Assembly (NCBI RefSeq): GCF_943372915.1
Contig: NZ_CALSAN010000005.1
Span: 1 to 64,000, forward strand
Direction of reading: 5' to 3'
Origin: Ferrovibrio terrae_A
GTDB taxonomy: Bacteria > Pseudomonadota > Alphaproteobacteria > Ferrovibrionales > Ferrovibrionaceae
Length of the DNA: 64,000 nt
Shown here: positions 17,452 to 25,837 of the stretch, piece after piece
Layout of the letters: the number at the start of each line of letters is the position of its first letter
Numbering within the stretch: position 1 is the first letter of the stretch
Translations under genes and position numbers: made by a program
The notes under the pieces: model-generated
Database searches by the model: none
What the model was told of the DNA's origin: nothing
The model's input: the letters and a program-made list of their open reading frames with translations, nothing else

Positions 17452-19293
17452 ATGGCGTTTCCCGATTCCTTTCTGGAAGAGATCCGCAACCGGGTGCCGC
17501 TGTCCGGCGTGGTCGGCCGTTCGGTGCGGCTGATCAAGCGCGGTCGGGAATTCACCGGCCTGTGTCCGTTCCATAACGAGAAGTCGCCGTCCTTCACCGT
17601 CAACGACGACAAGGGCTTCTTCCATTGCTTCGGCTGCGGCGCCCATGGCGACGTGATCGGCTTTGCCATGCGCAATGGCGGCCTCGCCTTCCCAGAAGCG
17701 GTCGAGCAGCTCGCCATGGAAGCCGGCCTTGAAGTGCCGCGCGTGCGGCCGGAAGACCGCGAGAAGGCCGACCAGGTCGCCACGCTGGGCAAGGCCATGG
17801 AAGAGGCCACCAAGTGGTTCCAGGCGCAGTTGCAGGGCAATGTCGGCAATGAGGCGCGCGCCTATATCCAGAAACGCGGCCTGAAGCCGGAAACCGTTGA
17901 GCGCTTCCGCATGGGCTATGCGCCGCAAAGCCGCACGGCGCTGAAGGAAGCCCTGCTGGCGCGCGGCATCCCGGAACCGCTGCTGATCGAATCCGGTCTG
18001 CTGATCAAGCCCGAAGATGGCGGGCCGAGCTATGACCGCTTCCGCCATCGCGTGATGTTTCCTATCGGCGACCGCCGCGGCCGGGTGATCGCCTTCGGCG
18101 GCCGCGCCATGGACCCGGATGCGCCGGCGAAATACCTCAACTCGCCGGAAACCCCGCTGTTCCATAAGGGCCGCAATCTGTACAACCACGCGATCGCGCG
18201 CGAGGCCGCCCGCGAAAGCGGCACCGTTGTCGTGGTGGAAGGCTATATGGACGTGATCGCGCTGGCCCAGGCCGGCATCGACCATGCCGTGGCCCCACTG
18301 GGCACCGCGCTCACCGAGGAGCAGATCGCACTGCTCTGGCGCCTCTCGGCCGAGCCGATCCTGTGTTTCGATGGCGACAATGCCGGCATCCGGGCCGCCA
18401 TGCGTGCCGCCGACCGGGCCCTGCCCCTGCTGGAGCCCGGCCATTCCTTCCGTTTTGCCATCCTGCCCGGCGGCCAGGATCCGGATGATCTGGTCCGCAG
18501 CCAGGGCCGCAAGGCCATGGACGAGGTGCTGGCGGCGGCCCTGCCGATGGCCGACATCCTGTGGCGCAAGGAGACCGAGGGCCGGCCGCTGGACACCCCC
18601 GAGCGCCGGGCGGCGCTGGAGGCCGCCCTGTTCGAGGTGGCCCGCCAGATCAAGAATCCGGCCGTTCAGGGCCATTATCGCGACCATTTCCGCAGCCGGC
18701 TGCGGACCCTGTTCACCCCGACCCGCACCTGGACCCCCAACCGGCCCGGGGGGAACCGCCCGCCCTATACCGGCCCTGGCGCCTGGAACAGGCCGCCCGA
18801 GGGCGACAAGGGCCCGATGGCCAGCAATCTGGAAAGAACAGAAAAGGCCCTTCTGGCCGCCGTGGTGATGCATCCCTGGCTTTTAGAGGAGCATGGCGAG
18901 GCTTTTGCCGGCCTCGCCTTTCCCCCGGGGCCGCTTGACAGCCTTAAGAGCCGGATTCTAGAAGAAGCATCCCGCCATCCGGGTCTTGACGGCGAGGCCT
19001 TTGCAGCCCATTTGAGGCAGCGAGGACTCGGGCCCGCGCTCGACCTCGTAACTGGCGAGGCCGGCAAGATTTTGGAGCCGTTTGCGCGCCCCGATACCGA
19101 GCCGGATAAGGTCGAGCGAGGTTGGTGGCAGGCCGTGCAGCGCTACCGGTTGGCGGAACTGGAACAGGAACTGGCGGCGGCAGAGGCCGAATTGGCCAGT
19201 AATACCAACCCCGAGGCATGGCAGCGTTTCGTCGCCCTCAAGGCAGAGGTCGGCTCGGCACGCAGCCTGGTTTCGGTATCGGATACAGATTGA
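17452..19293 (+). CDS. dnaG: DNA primase
   Basis: 613 residues. An N-terminal CHC2 zinc finger is present (CPFHNEKSPSF then FHCFGCGAHGD at about residues 40-65). The catalytic core has TOPRIM motif VVVEGYMDVIAL (about residue 260) and the metal aspartates in CFDGDNAG. The C-terminal DnaB-interacting region is divergent and rich in Pro/Gly around residue 425. It synthesises RNA primers at the fork. GGGAG lies just upstream of the ATG. It is followed by rpoD, the classic macromolecular-synthesis arrangement. Confidence 0.98.
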   Translation: MAFPDSFLEEIRNRVPLSGVVGRSVRLIKRGREFTGLCPFHNEKSPSFTVNDDKGFFHCFGCGAHGDVIGFAMRNGGLAFPEAVEQLAMEAGLEVPRVRPEDREKADQVATLGKAMEEATKWFQAQLQGNVGNEARAYIQKRGLKPETVERFRMGYAPQSRTALKEALLARGIPEPLLIESGLLIKPEDGGPSYDRFRHRVMFPIGDRRGRVIAFGGRAMDPDAPAKYLNSPETPLFHKGRNLYNHAIAREAARESGTVVVVEGYMDVIALAQAGIDHAVAPLGTALTEEQIALLWRLSAEPILCFDGDNAGIRAAMRAADRALPLLEPGHSFRFAILPGGQDPDDLVRSQGRKAMDEVLAAALPMADILWRKETEGRPLDTPERRAALEAALFEVARQIKNPAVQGHYRDHFRSRLRTLFTPTRTWTPNRPGGNRPPYTGPGAWNRPPEGDKGPMASNLERTEKALLAAVVMHPWLLEEHGEAFAGLAFPPGPLDSLKSRILEEASRHPGLDGEAFAAHLRQRGLGPALDLVTGEAGKILEPFARPDTEPDKVERGWWQAVQRYRLAELEQELAAAEAELASNTNPEAWQRFVALKAEVGSARSLVSVSDTD

Positions 19294-19294
19294 G

Positions 19295-19338
19295 GCCGTC
19301 CTCCCGGCAGATTTTGGGCGGACGGCTTTGTGTTTTTT
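19295..19338 (+). terminator. weak terminator between dnaG and rpoD
   Basis: Inverted arms GCCGTCC (19295-19301) and GGACGGC (19320-19326) enclose an 18-base loop and are followed by TTTGTGTTTTTT. The large loop makes it weaker than the structure after rpoD. It may partly uncouple rpoD from dnaG, leaving rpoD with its own promoter in the same short gap. Confidence 0.5.
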
Positions 19339-19364
19339 AGAGATAGGACCAGTTAGGAACCGGC

Positions 19365-21467
19365 ATGGCGAAACAAGCAGCTGCCCCTGACACTGCGGAA
19401 GCTCCTGAAAAGGAAGAGACCGTTGACACGCCCCTGATCGACGCATCGATGGCGGCGATCAAGCGCATGTTGGCGAAAGCCAAGGAGCGCGGCTACGTCA
19501 CCTACGACGAAATCAATGCCGTGCTGCCGCCCGAGCATGTCTCGTCCGAGCAGATCGAAGACACCATGGCGATGCTGTCCGAAATGGGCATCACCATCGT
19601 GGAGTCCGAGGAGCAGGACGACGCCGGCACTGCTGCCGCCGGCGACAAGGACGAGGCGGAGCAGGAAGTCGAGGCCGACGGCGAAGCCGCCGCCACGGCG
19701 CCGGCCAAGGCCGAGGTCGACCGCACCGACGATCCGGTGCGCATGTATCTGCGCGAGATGGGCTCGGTCGAACTGCTGTCGCGCGAGGGCGAAATCGCCA
19801 TCGCCAAGCGGATCGAGGCCGGCCGCGAGAAGATGATCGGCGCGATCTGCGAAAGCCCGCTGACCATTCAGGCCATCGTGAAATGGCGTGACGATCTGGT
19901 CGACGGCAAGATCCTGCTGCGCGACGTGGTCGATCTCGAAGCCACGCTGGGTGGCGGTGCCGAAGAGGCCGCCGCTGCCGGCATGGAAGGCGAAGAGGAA
20001 GACGGCGCCGAACCCAAGATGGTCGAGCCGAAGCTGCCGGTGAAGCTGGACCTCAAGCTGGATGCCAAGTCGGCCAAGGTTCTGGCCGAGGCAACCGGTA
20101 CCGTGCCGAAACCGGAAAAGAAGAAAAGCGACGGCCCCACCATCGAAGGCGAAGTGGTCACCACGCCCGAAGAGCTGGACGAGGAAGACGAGGCCAACCT
20201 GTCGCTGGCCGCAATGGAAGCCCAGCTCAAGCCGATGGTGCTGGAAGCCTTCGATGCCATCGCCAAGCATTACAAGAAGCTGCAGAAGACCCAGGAAGAG
20301 CGGCTGCAGGCTGCCCTTGTGCATGCCGATATGGATGCCAAGAAGGACAAGACCTACGCCAAGCTGAAGCATGAGATGGTTCATCTCATGGAGTCCGTGC
20401 ATCTGAACAACACCCGCATCGAGATGCTGGTGGAAAACATGTACGGCCTGAACAAGCGGCTGATGATGCTGGAAGGCCGCCTGCTGCGCACCGCCGAAAG
20501 CTACAAGATTCCGCGCGACGAATTCCTGAAGCAGTATGAAGGCCAGGAACTCGACCCCAAGTGGCTCGCCAAGGTCGGCAAGCTGAAGTCGCACAAGGGC
20601 TGGCTCAAGTTCGGCGAAGCCGCCGTCAAGGATGTCACCCCGATCCGCGAGCAGGTTGCCGCCATCGCAACCGAATTCGGCCTGCCGATCTCGGAATTCA
20701 AGCGCATCTACAAGCAGGTGCGCGAAGGCGAGCGCGAAGCCAGCGTGGCGAAGAAGGAAATGGTGGAGGCCAACCTGCGCCTCGTCATCTCGATCGCCAA
20801 GAAATATACCAACCGCGGCCTGCAGTTCCTCGATCTGATTCAGGAAGGCAATATCGGCCTGATGAAGGCGGTCGATAAATTCGAATACCGCCGCGGCTAC
20901 AAGTTCTCGACCTATGCCACCTGGTGGATCCGGCAGGCGATCACCCGCTCGATCGCCGACCAGGCCCGCACCATCCGTATCCCGGTGCATATGATCGAGA
21001 CGATCAACAAGCTGGTGCGCACCTCGCGCCAGATGCTGCACGAGATCGGCCGCGAGCCGACGCCGGAAGAGCTGGCCGCCAAGCTGGGCATGCCGCTGGA
21101 GAAGGTGCGCAAGGTGCTGAAGATCGCCAAGGAGCCGATCTCTCTCGAAACGCCGATCGGCGACGAGGAAGACAGCCATCTGGGCGACTTCATCGAAGAC
21201 AAGAACGCCGTGCTGCCGGTGGATGCTGCGATCAACTCCAACCTGCGCGAAACCACCACGCGGGTGCTGGCGACGCTGACGCCGCGCGAGGAGCGCGTGC
21301 TGCGCATGCGCTTCGGCATCGGCATGAACACCGATCACACGTTGGAAGAGGTCGGCCAGCAGTTCTCGGTCACGCGCGAACGTATCCGCCAGATCGAAGC
21401 CAAGGCGCTGCGCAAGTTGAAGCACCCGAGCCGGTCGCGTAAATTGCGTTCGTTCCTGGATACCTGA
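19365..21467 (+). CDS. rpoD: primary RNA polymerase sigma factor RpoD (sigma-70)
   Basis: 700 residues. Region 1.1 is at the N-terminus, followed by region 1.2 (DPVRMYLREMGSVELLSREGE). A long acidic non-conserved insertion with runs of E/D and K spans about residues 190-290. Then come region 2 (VEANLRLVISIAKKYTNRGLQ, YATWWIRQAITR), region 3, and region 4 with the -35 helix (TLEEVGQQFSVTRERIRQIE). The length and insertion match alphaproteobacterial primary sigma factors. AGGA precedes the ATG. Confidence 0.98.
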   Translation: MAKQAAAPDTAEAPEKEETVDTPLIDASMAAIKRMLAKAKERGYVTYDEINAVLPPEHVSSEQIEDTMAMLSEMGITIVESEEQDDAGTAAAGDKDEAEQEVEADGEAAATAPAKAEVDRTDDPVRMYLREMGSVELLSREGEIAIAKRIEAGREKMIGAICESPLTIQAIVKWRDDLVDGKILLRDVVDLEATLGGGAEEAAAAGMEGEEEDGAEPKMVEPKLPVKLDLKLDAKSAKVLAEATGTVPKPEKKKSDGPTIEGEVVTTPEELDEEDEANLSLAAMEAQLKPMVLEAFDAIAKHYKKLQKTQEERLQAALVHADMDAKKDKTYAKLKHEMVHLMESVHLNNTRIEMLVENMYGLNKRLMMLEGRLLRTAESYKIPRDEFLKQYEGQELDPKWLAKVGKLKSHKGWLKFGEAAVKDVTPIREQVAAIATEFGLPISEFKRIYKQVREGEREASVAKKEMVEANLRLVISIAKKYTNRGLQFLDLIQEGNIGLMKAVDKFEYRRGYKFSTYATWWIRQAITRSIADQARTIRIPVHMIETINKLVRTSRQMLHEIGREPTPEELAAKLGMPLEKVRKVLKIAKEPISLETPIGDEEDSHLGDFIEDKNAVLPVDAAINSNLRETTTRVLATLTPREERVLRMRFGIGMNTDHTLEEVGQQFSVTRERIRQIEAKALRKLKHPSRSRKLRSFLDT

Positions 21468-21491
21468 GTCGTATCCGGAGCACGGAGATCA

Positions 21492-21523
21492 GGGCCCCGG
21501 TCTCAAAACCGGGGCCTTTTCTT
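21492..21523 (+). terminator. strong intrinsic terminator after rpoD
   Basis: A perfect 9-bp stem GGCCCCGGT (21493-21501) / ACCGGGGCC (21508-21516) with loop CTCAAA is followed by TTTTCTT. It begins 25 bases after the rpoD stop and ends 24 bases before the tRNA. Confidence 0.9.
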
Positions 21524-21547
21524 AAGGACAGTCGCCTAGGGGTTTGT

Positions 21548-21624
21548 GGGCCTGTAGCTCAACTGGTTAGAGCCGGCCGCTCATAACGGTCTGGTTGCTG
21601 GTTCAAGTCCAGCCGGGCCCACCA
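21548..21624 (+). tRNA. tRNA-Ile2 (anticodon CAU, lysidine type)
   Basis: 77 bases with encoded CCA. The acceptor stem GGGCCTG pairs with CGGGCCC. The D arm is GCTC/GAGC, the anticodon stem GGCCG/CGGTC with loop CTCATAA (anticodon CAT at 21582-21584), and the T arm GCTGG/CCAGC with TTCAAGT loop. CAT could mean Met. The T arm, the anticodon loop and discriminator A resemble tRNA-Ile2, and the GGGCCTG acceptor is that of tRNA-Ile(GAU) of alphaproteobacteria. It would read AUA after TilS modifies C34 to lysidine. The accessory island begins right after it. Confidence 0.88.
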
Positions 21625-21679
21625 TCCCCTACCCTCTCCGATTATTTGGCCAGCCGGCCCTGGTAGACCGCTGTCGATG

Positions 21680-21740
21680 GCCCCATAAAATGTCATTTTG
21701 GGCCATAACCTGTCACAAATGACAACTTTTGCTGCATAAG
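21680..21740. repeat. TGTCA-containing palindrome cluster, candidate transposon end
   Basis: Nested symmetry starts 56 bases after the tRNA. GGCCC (cat) AAAATG T CATTTTGGGCC forms an imperfect palindrome at 21680-21704. TGTCA CAAA TGACA forms a second at 21711-21724. Two loosely similar direct units are AAATG-CA-TTTTG-ATAA at 21689-21708 and 21718-21739. Ends of Tn7/Tn402-type elements begin with TGT and carry multiple transposase-binding repeats, and TGTCATTTT matches the start I recall for Tn402-type ends. No partner at the other side of the island was found, so this may equally be a regulator site. Confidence 0.35.
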
Positions 21741-22101
21741 GGGCTGGCTTTCTTTACCCAGCCGGCGTTGACCGCGCCTCCCTAAGGCTCCGAACCCAGT
21801 GCTGAAGCCAGCGCCACAAAATGCAGTAAAACGACGCCGGGCACAGCGAAGCGGGGCATGCGCCGCCAAGACCCGTCGGCAAAATCTATCAAGCATTTTG
21901 ATTGACTCTTCTTGCCCGCCAATGATCCAGCGGCCAACATATCCTTGTATATACTTGAAATAATTCACTTTTTTTAGACCCCATCCCATCCGTTTTATGC
22001 CGAAAAAACGAAAGGGGGAATCAATTATTGAGTATACTACACTCCACGATTGACTTTGATGGGATGGCGTGCGATACTCTCCAAAATTGGAGCCATTCCC
22101 C
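21741..22101. other. AT-rich non-coding stretch between candidate end and first island gene
   Basis: No convincing gene was seen. A 10-base inverted repeat CCATCCCATC (21981-21990) / GATGGGATGG (22058-22067) brackets an AT-rich stretch that probably holds the promoter of the next gene. The octamer GATTGACT occurs twice, near 21899 and 22048. Base composition drops clearly relative to rpoD. Confidence 0.4.
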
Positions 22102-22602
22102 ATGTCGGAATTTCAGGAAAAGGCGGCGGCAAGCGCTGTACTGAGTAAGTATCAAGGCCTTACTCAGGAGCTTGCGCGGGTCGAGAAGCAGATCGCCACG
22201 ATGCGTGAGCGTCGCTCTGACGTCATTTCGCAGCTGAGGGATGCTGCAGCGGCAGCGCGCCTTTTCGGCGTGCAGTTACCTGCAAATTTTTCCACTGCAT
22301 CCGACGATCCGCCGCCAGCAGTCGCCGCCGCGCCCGCTGCTCAAGCAGCTTCCGGCCAGCCGAAGGCGACGGTGCGCGAATTGGTGCTGGAAATGTTGGC
22401 TATTGCCTACCCGCAGCCGCTGCGTGCCAAGACTATCAACGATCGGCTTGCTGCCGATCATGGCCTGGAAATGCATGAAAAGACGGTGGGCATGACGCTC
22501 TATCGTCTGAGCCAAATCCATATGTCGAAGCGCAAAGGCTTCGACTGGTACTTCGTGCCGGAGAATGAGCGACCGGCGCAAGAGGAAGGGGCCGAAGCAT
22601 GA
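22102..22602 (+). CDS. unknown protein with coiled coil and winged-helix-like C-terminus
   Basis: The ATG at 22102 is preferred, with GGAG 9 bases upstream; a GTG 33 bases earlier is in frame but poorly supported. 166 residues: an N-terminal helical heptad-like region with many E/K/R (about residues 5-50) and an Ala/Pro-rich linker (about 65-95). The C-terminal domain (RELVLEMLAIAYPQPLRAK, then TVGMTLYRLSQIHMSKRKG) has the helix pattern of a winged-helix DNA-binding fold. No family was recognised. It is the first gene after the tRNA and faces the Argonaute gene. It could be an island regulator or simply cargo. Confidence 0.6.
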   Translation: MSEFQEKAAASAVLSKYQGLTQELARVEKQIATMRERRSDVISQLRDAAAAARLFGVQLPANFSTASDDPPPAVAAAPAAQAASGQPKATVRELVLEMLAIAYPQPLRAKTINDRLAADHGLEMHEKTVGMTLYRLSQIHMSKRKGFDWYFVPENERPAQEEGAEA

Positions 22603-22880
22603 AATGCCCGGCCCCTGAGCTCTCTTCGCTCACCCACCCGCATAAGGCCGTAAAGCCGTGTCCGGGGGGTGGTACATGAGATAGTCGATAAGCGACTGGT
22701 GCGGCGCGGGAACGTTAGAGCCGTTTCCGCGCCTCGCCGTCGCCTTGATAATACTAAATCCTTGCATTTATTGCAAGAATCGAATTTCTGAGTCGCCTCA
22801 ACGACTTAATTTGTTTGCGTAATCAAACTGCCTGGGCGGATCGTCCAGCTACCCATGACATCTCCGGCGTCCTGATTACA
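22603..22880. other. convergent intergenic region
   Basis: 278 bases between two convergent genes (the unknown protein and the Argonaute). It contains the hairpin CTTGCA-TTTAT-TGCAAG around 22760, without a T run, and no open frame of interest. Possible 3' untranslated regions of both transcripts. Confidence 0.4.
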
Positions 22881-24434
22881 TCAGATGTAAAACTTGAACG
22901 GCTGCTTCCCCGCCGATTTTGCCGATCCCATTGTCAGAATATCGCCAACCATGTTGGCAAACCGTACCGTCACAGGCATGCCATCATTGAAGTTGCATGA
23001 GTTATAATTGATTTTTGTCAGACCGAGTATGTCCTCCAGCACTTTGTCGATGCTGGGTAACCGGCCCTCCTTGCTTCGCAGAATTGTGACCGAAAGCGGA
23101 TTGGGGGTTTCCGGGCCGATATAAGTATCAAGCTGCGGAATATAACCGGTCGACCAGAGCAGGGCGTTCCTCTCATCTAGAACTAGCGCCGTTCCCCTCA
23201 GCACAGGATAGTCGCCATCTCGAAATAGCTTACTCTCCCCCTTAGTCGTCGTAATACGAACGCCGACGATATTCGTCTCCTTGGGGACTGCGCTTTCAAA
23301 GGCAAACCATTCCTCATCGTTGAACTTGGTTCGACCATGAATGAATAACTCATTCGGCGCGCCATGAGCCTCCGAATAGGTATCCAACACCATCTTAATC
23401 AGGTTGGCAGCCTCTTTCCGCGTGAGATGGTGTTCATAATCGCTAGTCTTCCAAGGCCCATTAGCACCGCGGAAAACGACACCGTCCCCCTCGCGAAGAA
23501 ACATCTGAGCGGCACAACAAGCGTGCTTGTTTTTATCGTTTGGCAAATCCTTGAATACCAAACCGATATAGCAAACTCCCTCACGGATATTGGCCAACCG
23601 CCAGGGCGGCGAGGACTGTGTCTTATAGTAAAGACCCGTCGCAAGATTCCAGGCAGTCGTCGCCTGATCCTGCGTTCGACGAATCGGGTAGCCCTTGGCG
23701 TTCAGAAACTTTTCCGGCGCCAATGTCGTTTCGCGTAGGAGCTGGGTAGGAGCGATTCCCAAGAAGCTAGCCTTGATATGCCGGTGAAAATCGGGGACGT
23801 CATCGAATACATCCTCGGCAGAGTCATCAATAACGCCGGCCAGCAGCGGCATGTCCACGCGCGCCTTCTGTTTCTTCTTGAAGTCACCCGGCACCAATGA
23901 GAGACCAGCCCGCTTCGACTGCGGCCGGCACCGCTCAAATATAATTTCTGGGATTACCAGGAGCCAGACATCAACGACGCGCTCGTCGTTCGCCAAATGA
24001 GAATTTGCTTTGTTCGCATACAGCCCCGCCGTTTTACTGACGGCTTCATGATGATTGATTATCAGGGTCGATTTCTCGATCGCATCTTCTGGTATCGTAT
24101 GAACCACAAGCGCATCGTCGCTGAACGTTATCGAGAGCGCTTCCTCTAGGCCCGGGAAAGTCGCGAGATGAAGGCGGTCTTCTTTGTCACGAATCCCTCG
24201 TGGCGGGATCGAAATAATTCCCCGTATCTTCTTCGACCATTCACGAAAATGCTCGATGCCCTTCGTTGTTCCTATGACGCCAAGGCGAATCTCCTTCGAT
24301 CGCTTTGGACGCTTATGCGGCCCATAAAGATGCAAACCGTCCTTGGGGTGTGTCGTTTCTTGCCTAAAACCGAACTCCAAGTCTGGTTCCGGAATATGCA
24401 ATACCCGTAGCGACTTTTCGGGATATTCCATCAC
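22881..24434 (-). CDS. short prokaryotic Argonaute (MID-PIWI), SPARTA type
   Basis: 517 residues, the usual size for short pAgos. It opens with PEPDLEFGFRQETTHPKDGL and YGP (about 15-39), the characteristic short-pAgo start. A MID-like middle follows, then AWNLATGLYYKTQSSPPWRL (about 261-280), the PIWI opening REGVCYIGLVFK, NELFIHGRTKF (about 361-371), and the C-terminal NDGMPVTVRFANMVGDIL (about 483-500). Aspartates of the slicer tetrad are missing where expected (GLVF, IHGRTKF), so it should bind guide and target without cutting. Its ATG overlaps the TIR-APAZ stop by 4 bases. In known SPARTA systems the pair uses RNA guides to sense DNA and unleash NAD(P)ase activity of the TIR partner. Confidence 0.88.
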   Translation of the reverse strand: MMEYPEKSLRVLHIPEPDLEFGFRQETTHPKDGLHLYGPHKRPKRSKEIRLGVIGTTKGIEHFREWSKKIRGIISIPPRGIRDKEDRLHLATFPGLEEALSITFSDDALVVHTIPEDAIEKSTLIINHHEAVSKTAGLYANKANSHLANDERVVDVWLLVIPEIIFERCRPQSKRAGLSLVPGDFKKKQKARVDMPLLAGVIDDSAEDVFDDVPDFHRHIKASFLGIAPTQLLRETTLAPEKFLNAKGYPIRRTQDQATTAWNLATGLYYKTQSSPPWRLANIREGVCYIGLVFKDLPNDKNKHACCAAQMFLREGDGVVFRGANGPWKTSDYEHHLTRKEAANLIKMVLDTYSEAHGAPNELFIHGRTKFNDEEWFAFESAVPKETNIVGVRITTTKGESKLFRDGDYPVLRGTALVLDERNALLWSTGYIPQLDTYIGPETPNPLSVTILRSKEGRLPSIDKVLEDILGLTKINYNSCNFNDGMPVTVRFANMVGDILTMGSAKSAGKQPFKFYI

Positions 24435-25837
24435 TCTTCGTCCTCTTCTGGATCTGGACGACCGAGGGTCGACTCATCAACCTCCTCTGCATCATCCTCC
24501 TGCTCATTTGGCAGGAACGTGCTGACTGGAGATGTAAACAAAATCGGCGACGCTTCCAGTTTGATGAAGGCGTCTCCGCCGACTGGTATCCTGATGTATG
24601 ACGATTCACCTGACATCAGTTCCAGGAATGCCTGAAGCCGGCCGTGCCATTGCTTATTCCGCCATCCCTTGCAGACTGACCGTCGTAGTCGATGCTGCTT
24701 CTTGGCGTCATCCAGAATCTCGCCCATCTTGTCATCAATGTATGGAGCGAACAGGACGCGCGATTTCAGTTTGAAATGCGGAAATGGCCAAAAATTCGGT
24801 AATGCCGTTACGCCATACTGCCACACATGGCCGCGAGCAACATTTCGCAACATAGAGCGCCGCCGTTCTCCTTGGCGCCCCCACGAAATCTGCTGACCAA
24901 TGCCTGCTTGATCCTCGCCGACATGGAATCCAACACTCCCAGAGTATTCGTACCGCACGAGGCCTTTTTCCTCACACATCATAATCCATGCCTTACGAAG
25001 CATGGACACCAGCTTGTTAGAGGCATCCTGAGGTCGAATCCTGAGCGCCTCATTTCCATGCTCGCGGAATTGATCGAGGCCAATGCTGGTCGCTAACCTG
25101 AACTTGACGAGGTCCGTAAATGCTCGATTGACCTCTTCCAGGGAGGTTAACGCAAAGAAACCATGTCCCCAGGGCTCGCTCGGGAACGACAACCGCCCAC
25201 AGTGGGAATAGAGAAGGTCACGATCGATTGAGCCAATCGGCTCGAAATAGCTGATTACGTCCGGCGCTTCCGCCACTCGAAGCCAGTTCGACGTCAGTCG
25301 CTCCGGCTCGTCCACTAACTTCAACGACAGTCGCTTCCGATACAGCTCCCAATTCGGATTAATCTGGACCTCGTCCGGATTGGGTTTAATCCCGTGTCGC
25401 TTCAAGGTCTCGAGCAACCTATCAAGGCCATCTGCCCAACTCTTATCGAACGGTATGTAGTTCAGCTTTGAGATGCCGAAGAACTTTTTATATGGCTTTA
25501 GCTTAAGCGGGATAATGAACCGCTCTTCCTTTATGTCCTTGGAAACCTGAATGCCAATGTCGATTTCTTCAATAACCCCGTCACGTGCCAGCGTCTCATC
25601 ACTGCAACACAGGAGCATCCTGATCGCCTTGTCCTGCAACGTGCTGGTGACGACCTTCCGCCAGACGTCACCACCCGTCAGATCGAGGCAGTCAGCGAAT
25701 ACCTTATAGCCAGCTGCCTCTAACCTAGGGGCAAGCCACAGAGCGAAGTCATCGTCACCTGGCGTCGCCTTGCTGATGAATAATATGTCCCGCGGTTCTG
25801 GCACGACGGGTACAGAAGTGAGTGCTTCAGTCGTCAT
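24431..25837 (-). CDS. TIR-APAZ protein, effector partner of short Argonaute
   Basis: 468 residues. The N-terminal TIR domain runs about 16-150, with DILFISKATPGDDDFALWLA, GGDVWRKVV and GVIEEIDIG; the acidic EE near residues 90-91 is a candidate for the catalytic glutamate of NAD-cleaving TIRs. The remaining ~300 residues match in size and position the APAZ domain that replaces the Argonaute N and PAZ lobes (WELYRKRL, SLKLVDEPERLTSNWLRV, ISYFEPIGSIDRD). The C-terminal ~20 residues are strongly acidic. The order is TIR-APAZ then pAgo, with a 4-base overlap. Expected output is NAD(P) depletion and abortive cell death on plasmid or phage sensing; this is inferred from the family, not shown here. 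Confidence 0.87.
   Translation of the reverse strand: MTTEALTSVPVVPEPRDILFISKATPGDDDFALWLAPRLEAAGYKVFADCLDLTGGDVWRKVVTSTLQDKAIRMLLCCSDETLARDGVIEEIDIGIQVSKDIKEERFIIPLKLKPYKKFFGISKLNYIPFDKSWADGLDRLLETLKRHGIKPNPDEVQINPNWELYRKRLSLKLVDEPERLTSNWLRVAEAPDVISYFEPIGSIDRDLLYSHCGRLSFPSEPWGHGFFALTSLEEVNRAFTDLVKFRLATSIGLDQFREHGNEALRIRPQDASNKLVSMLRKAWIMMCEEKGLVRYEYSGSVGFHVGEDQAGIGQQISWGRQGERRRSMLRNVARGHVWQYGVTALPNFWPFPHFKLKSRVLFAPYIDDKMGEILDDAKKQHRLRRSVCKGWRNKQWHGRLQAFLELMSGESSYIRIPVGGDAFIKLEASPILFTSPVSTFLPNEQEDDAEEVDESTLGRPDPEEDEE

Noticed and set aside
19353..21425. A 690-codon open frame antisense to rpoD
   Set aside because: Shadow of rpoD codon usage; the sigma factor motifs on the plus strand are unambiguous.
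21548..21624. tRNA-Met assignment from the CAT anticodon
   Set aside because: T arm, anticodon loop, acceptor stem and discriminator base fit the Ile2 type better than elongator Met; no initiator features.
21600..22000. Integrase-type attL/attR with duplicated tRNA 3' end
   Set aside because: No tyrosine recombinase gene in the island and no second copy of the tRNA 3' end seen near 33.2 kb.
22856..22860. TGACA near the Argonaute 3' end as partner of the TGTCA end
   Set aside because: Only five bases match and flanking bases do not resemble the 21680-21740 cluster; it would also leave all tns genes outside the element.
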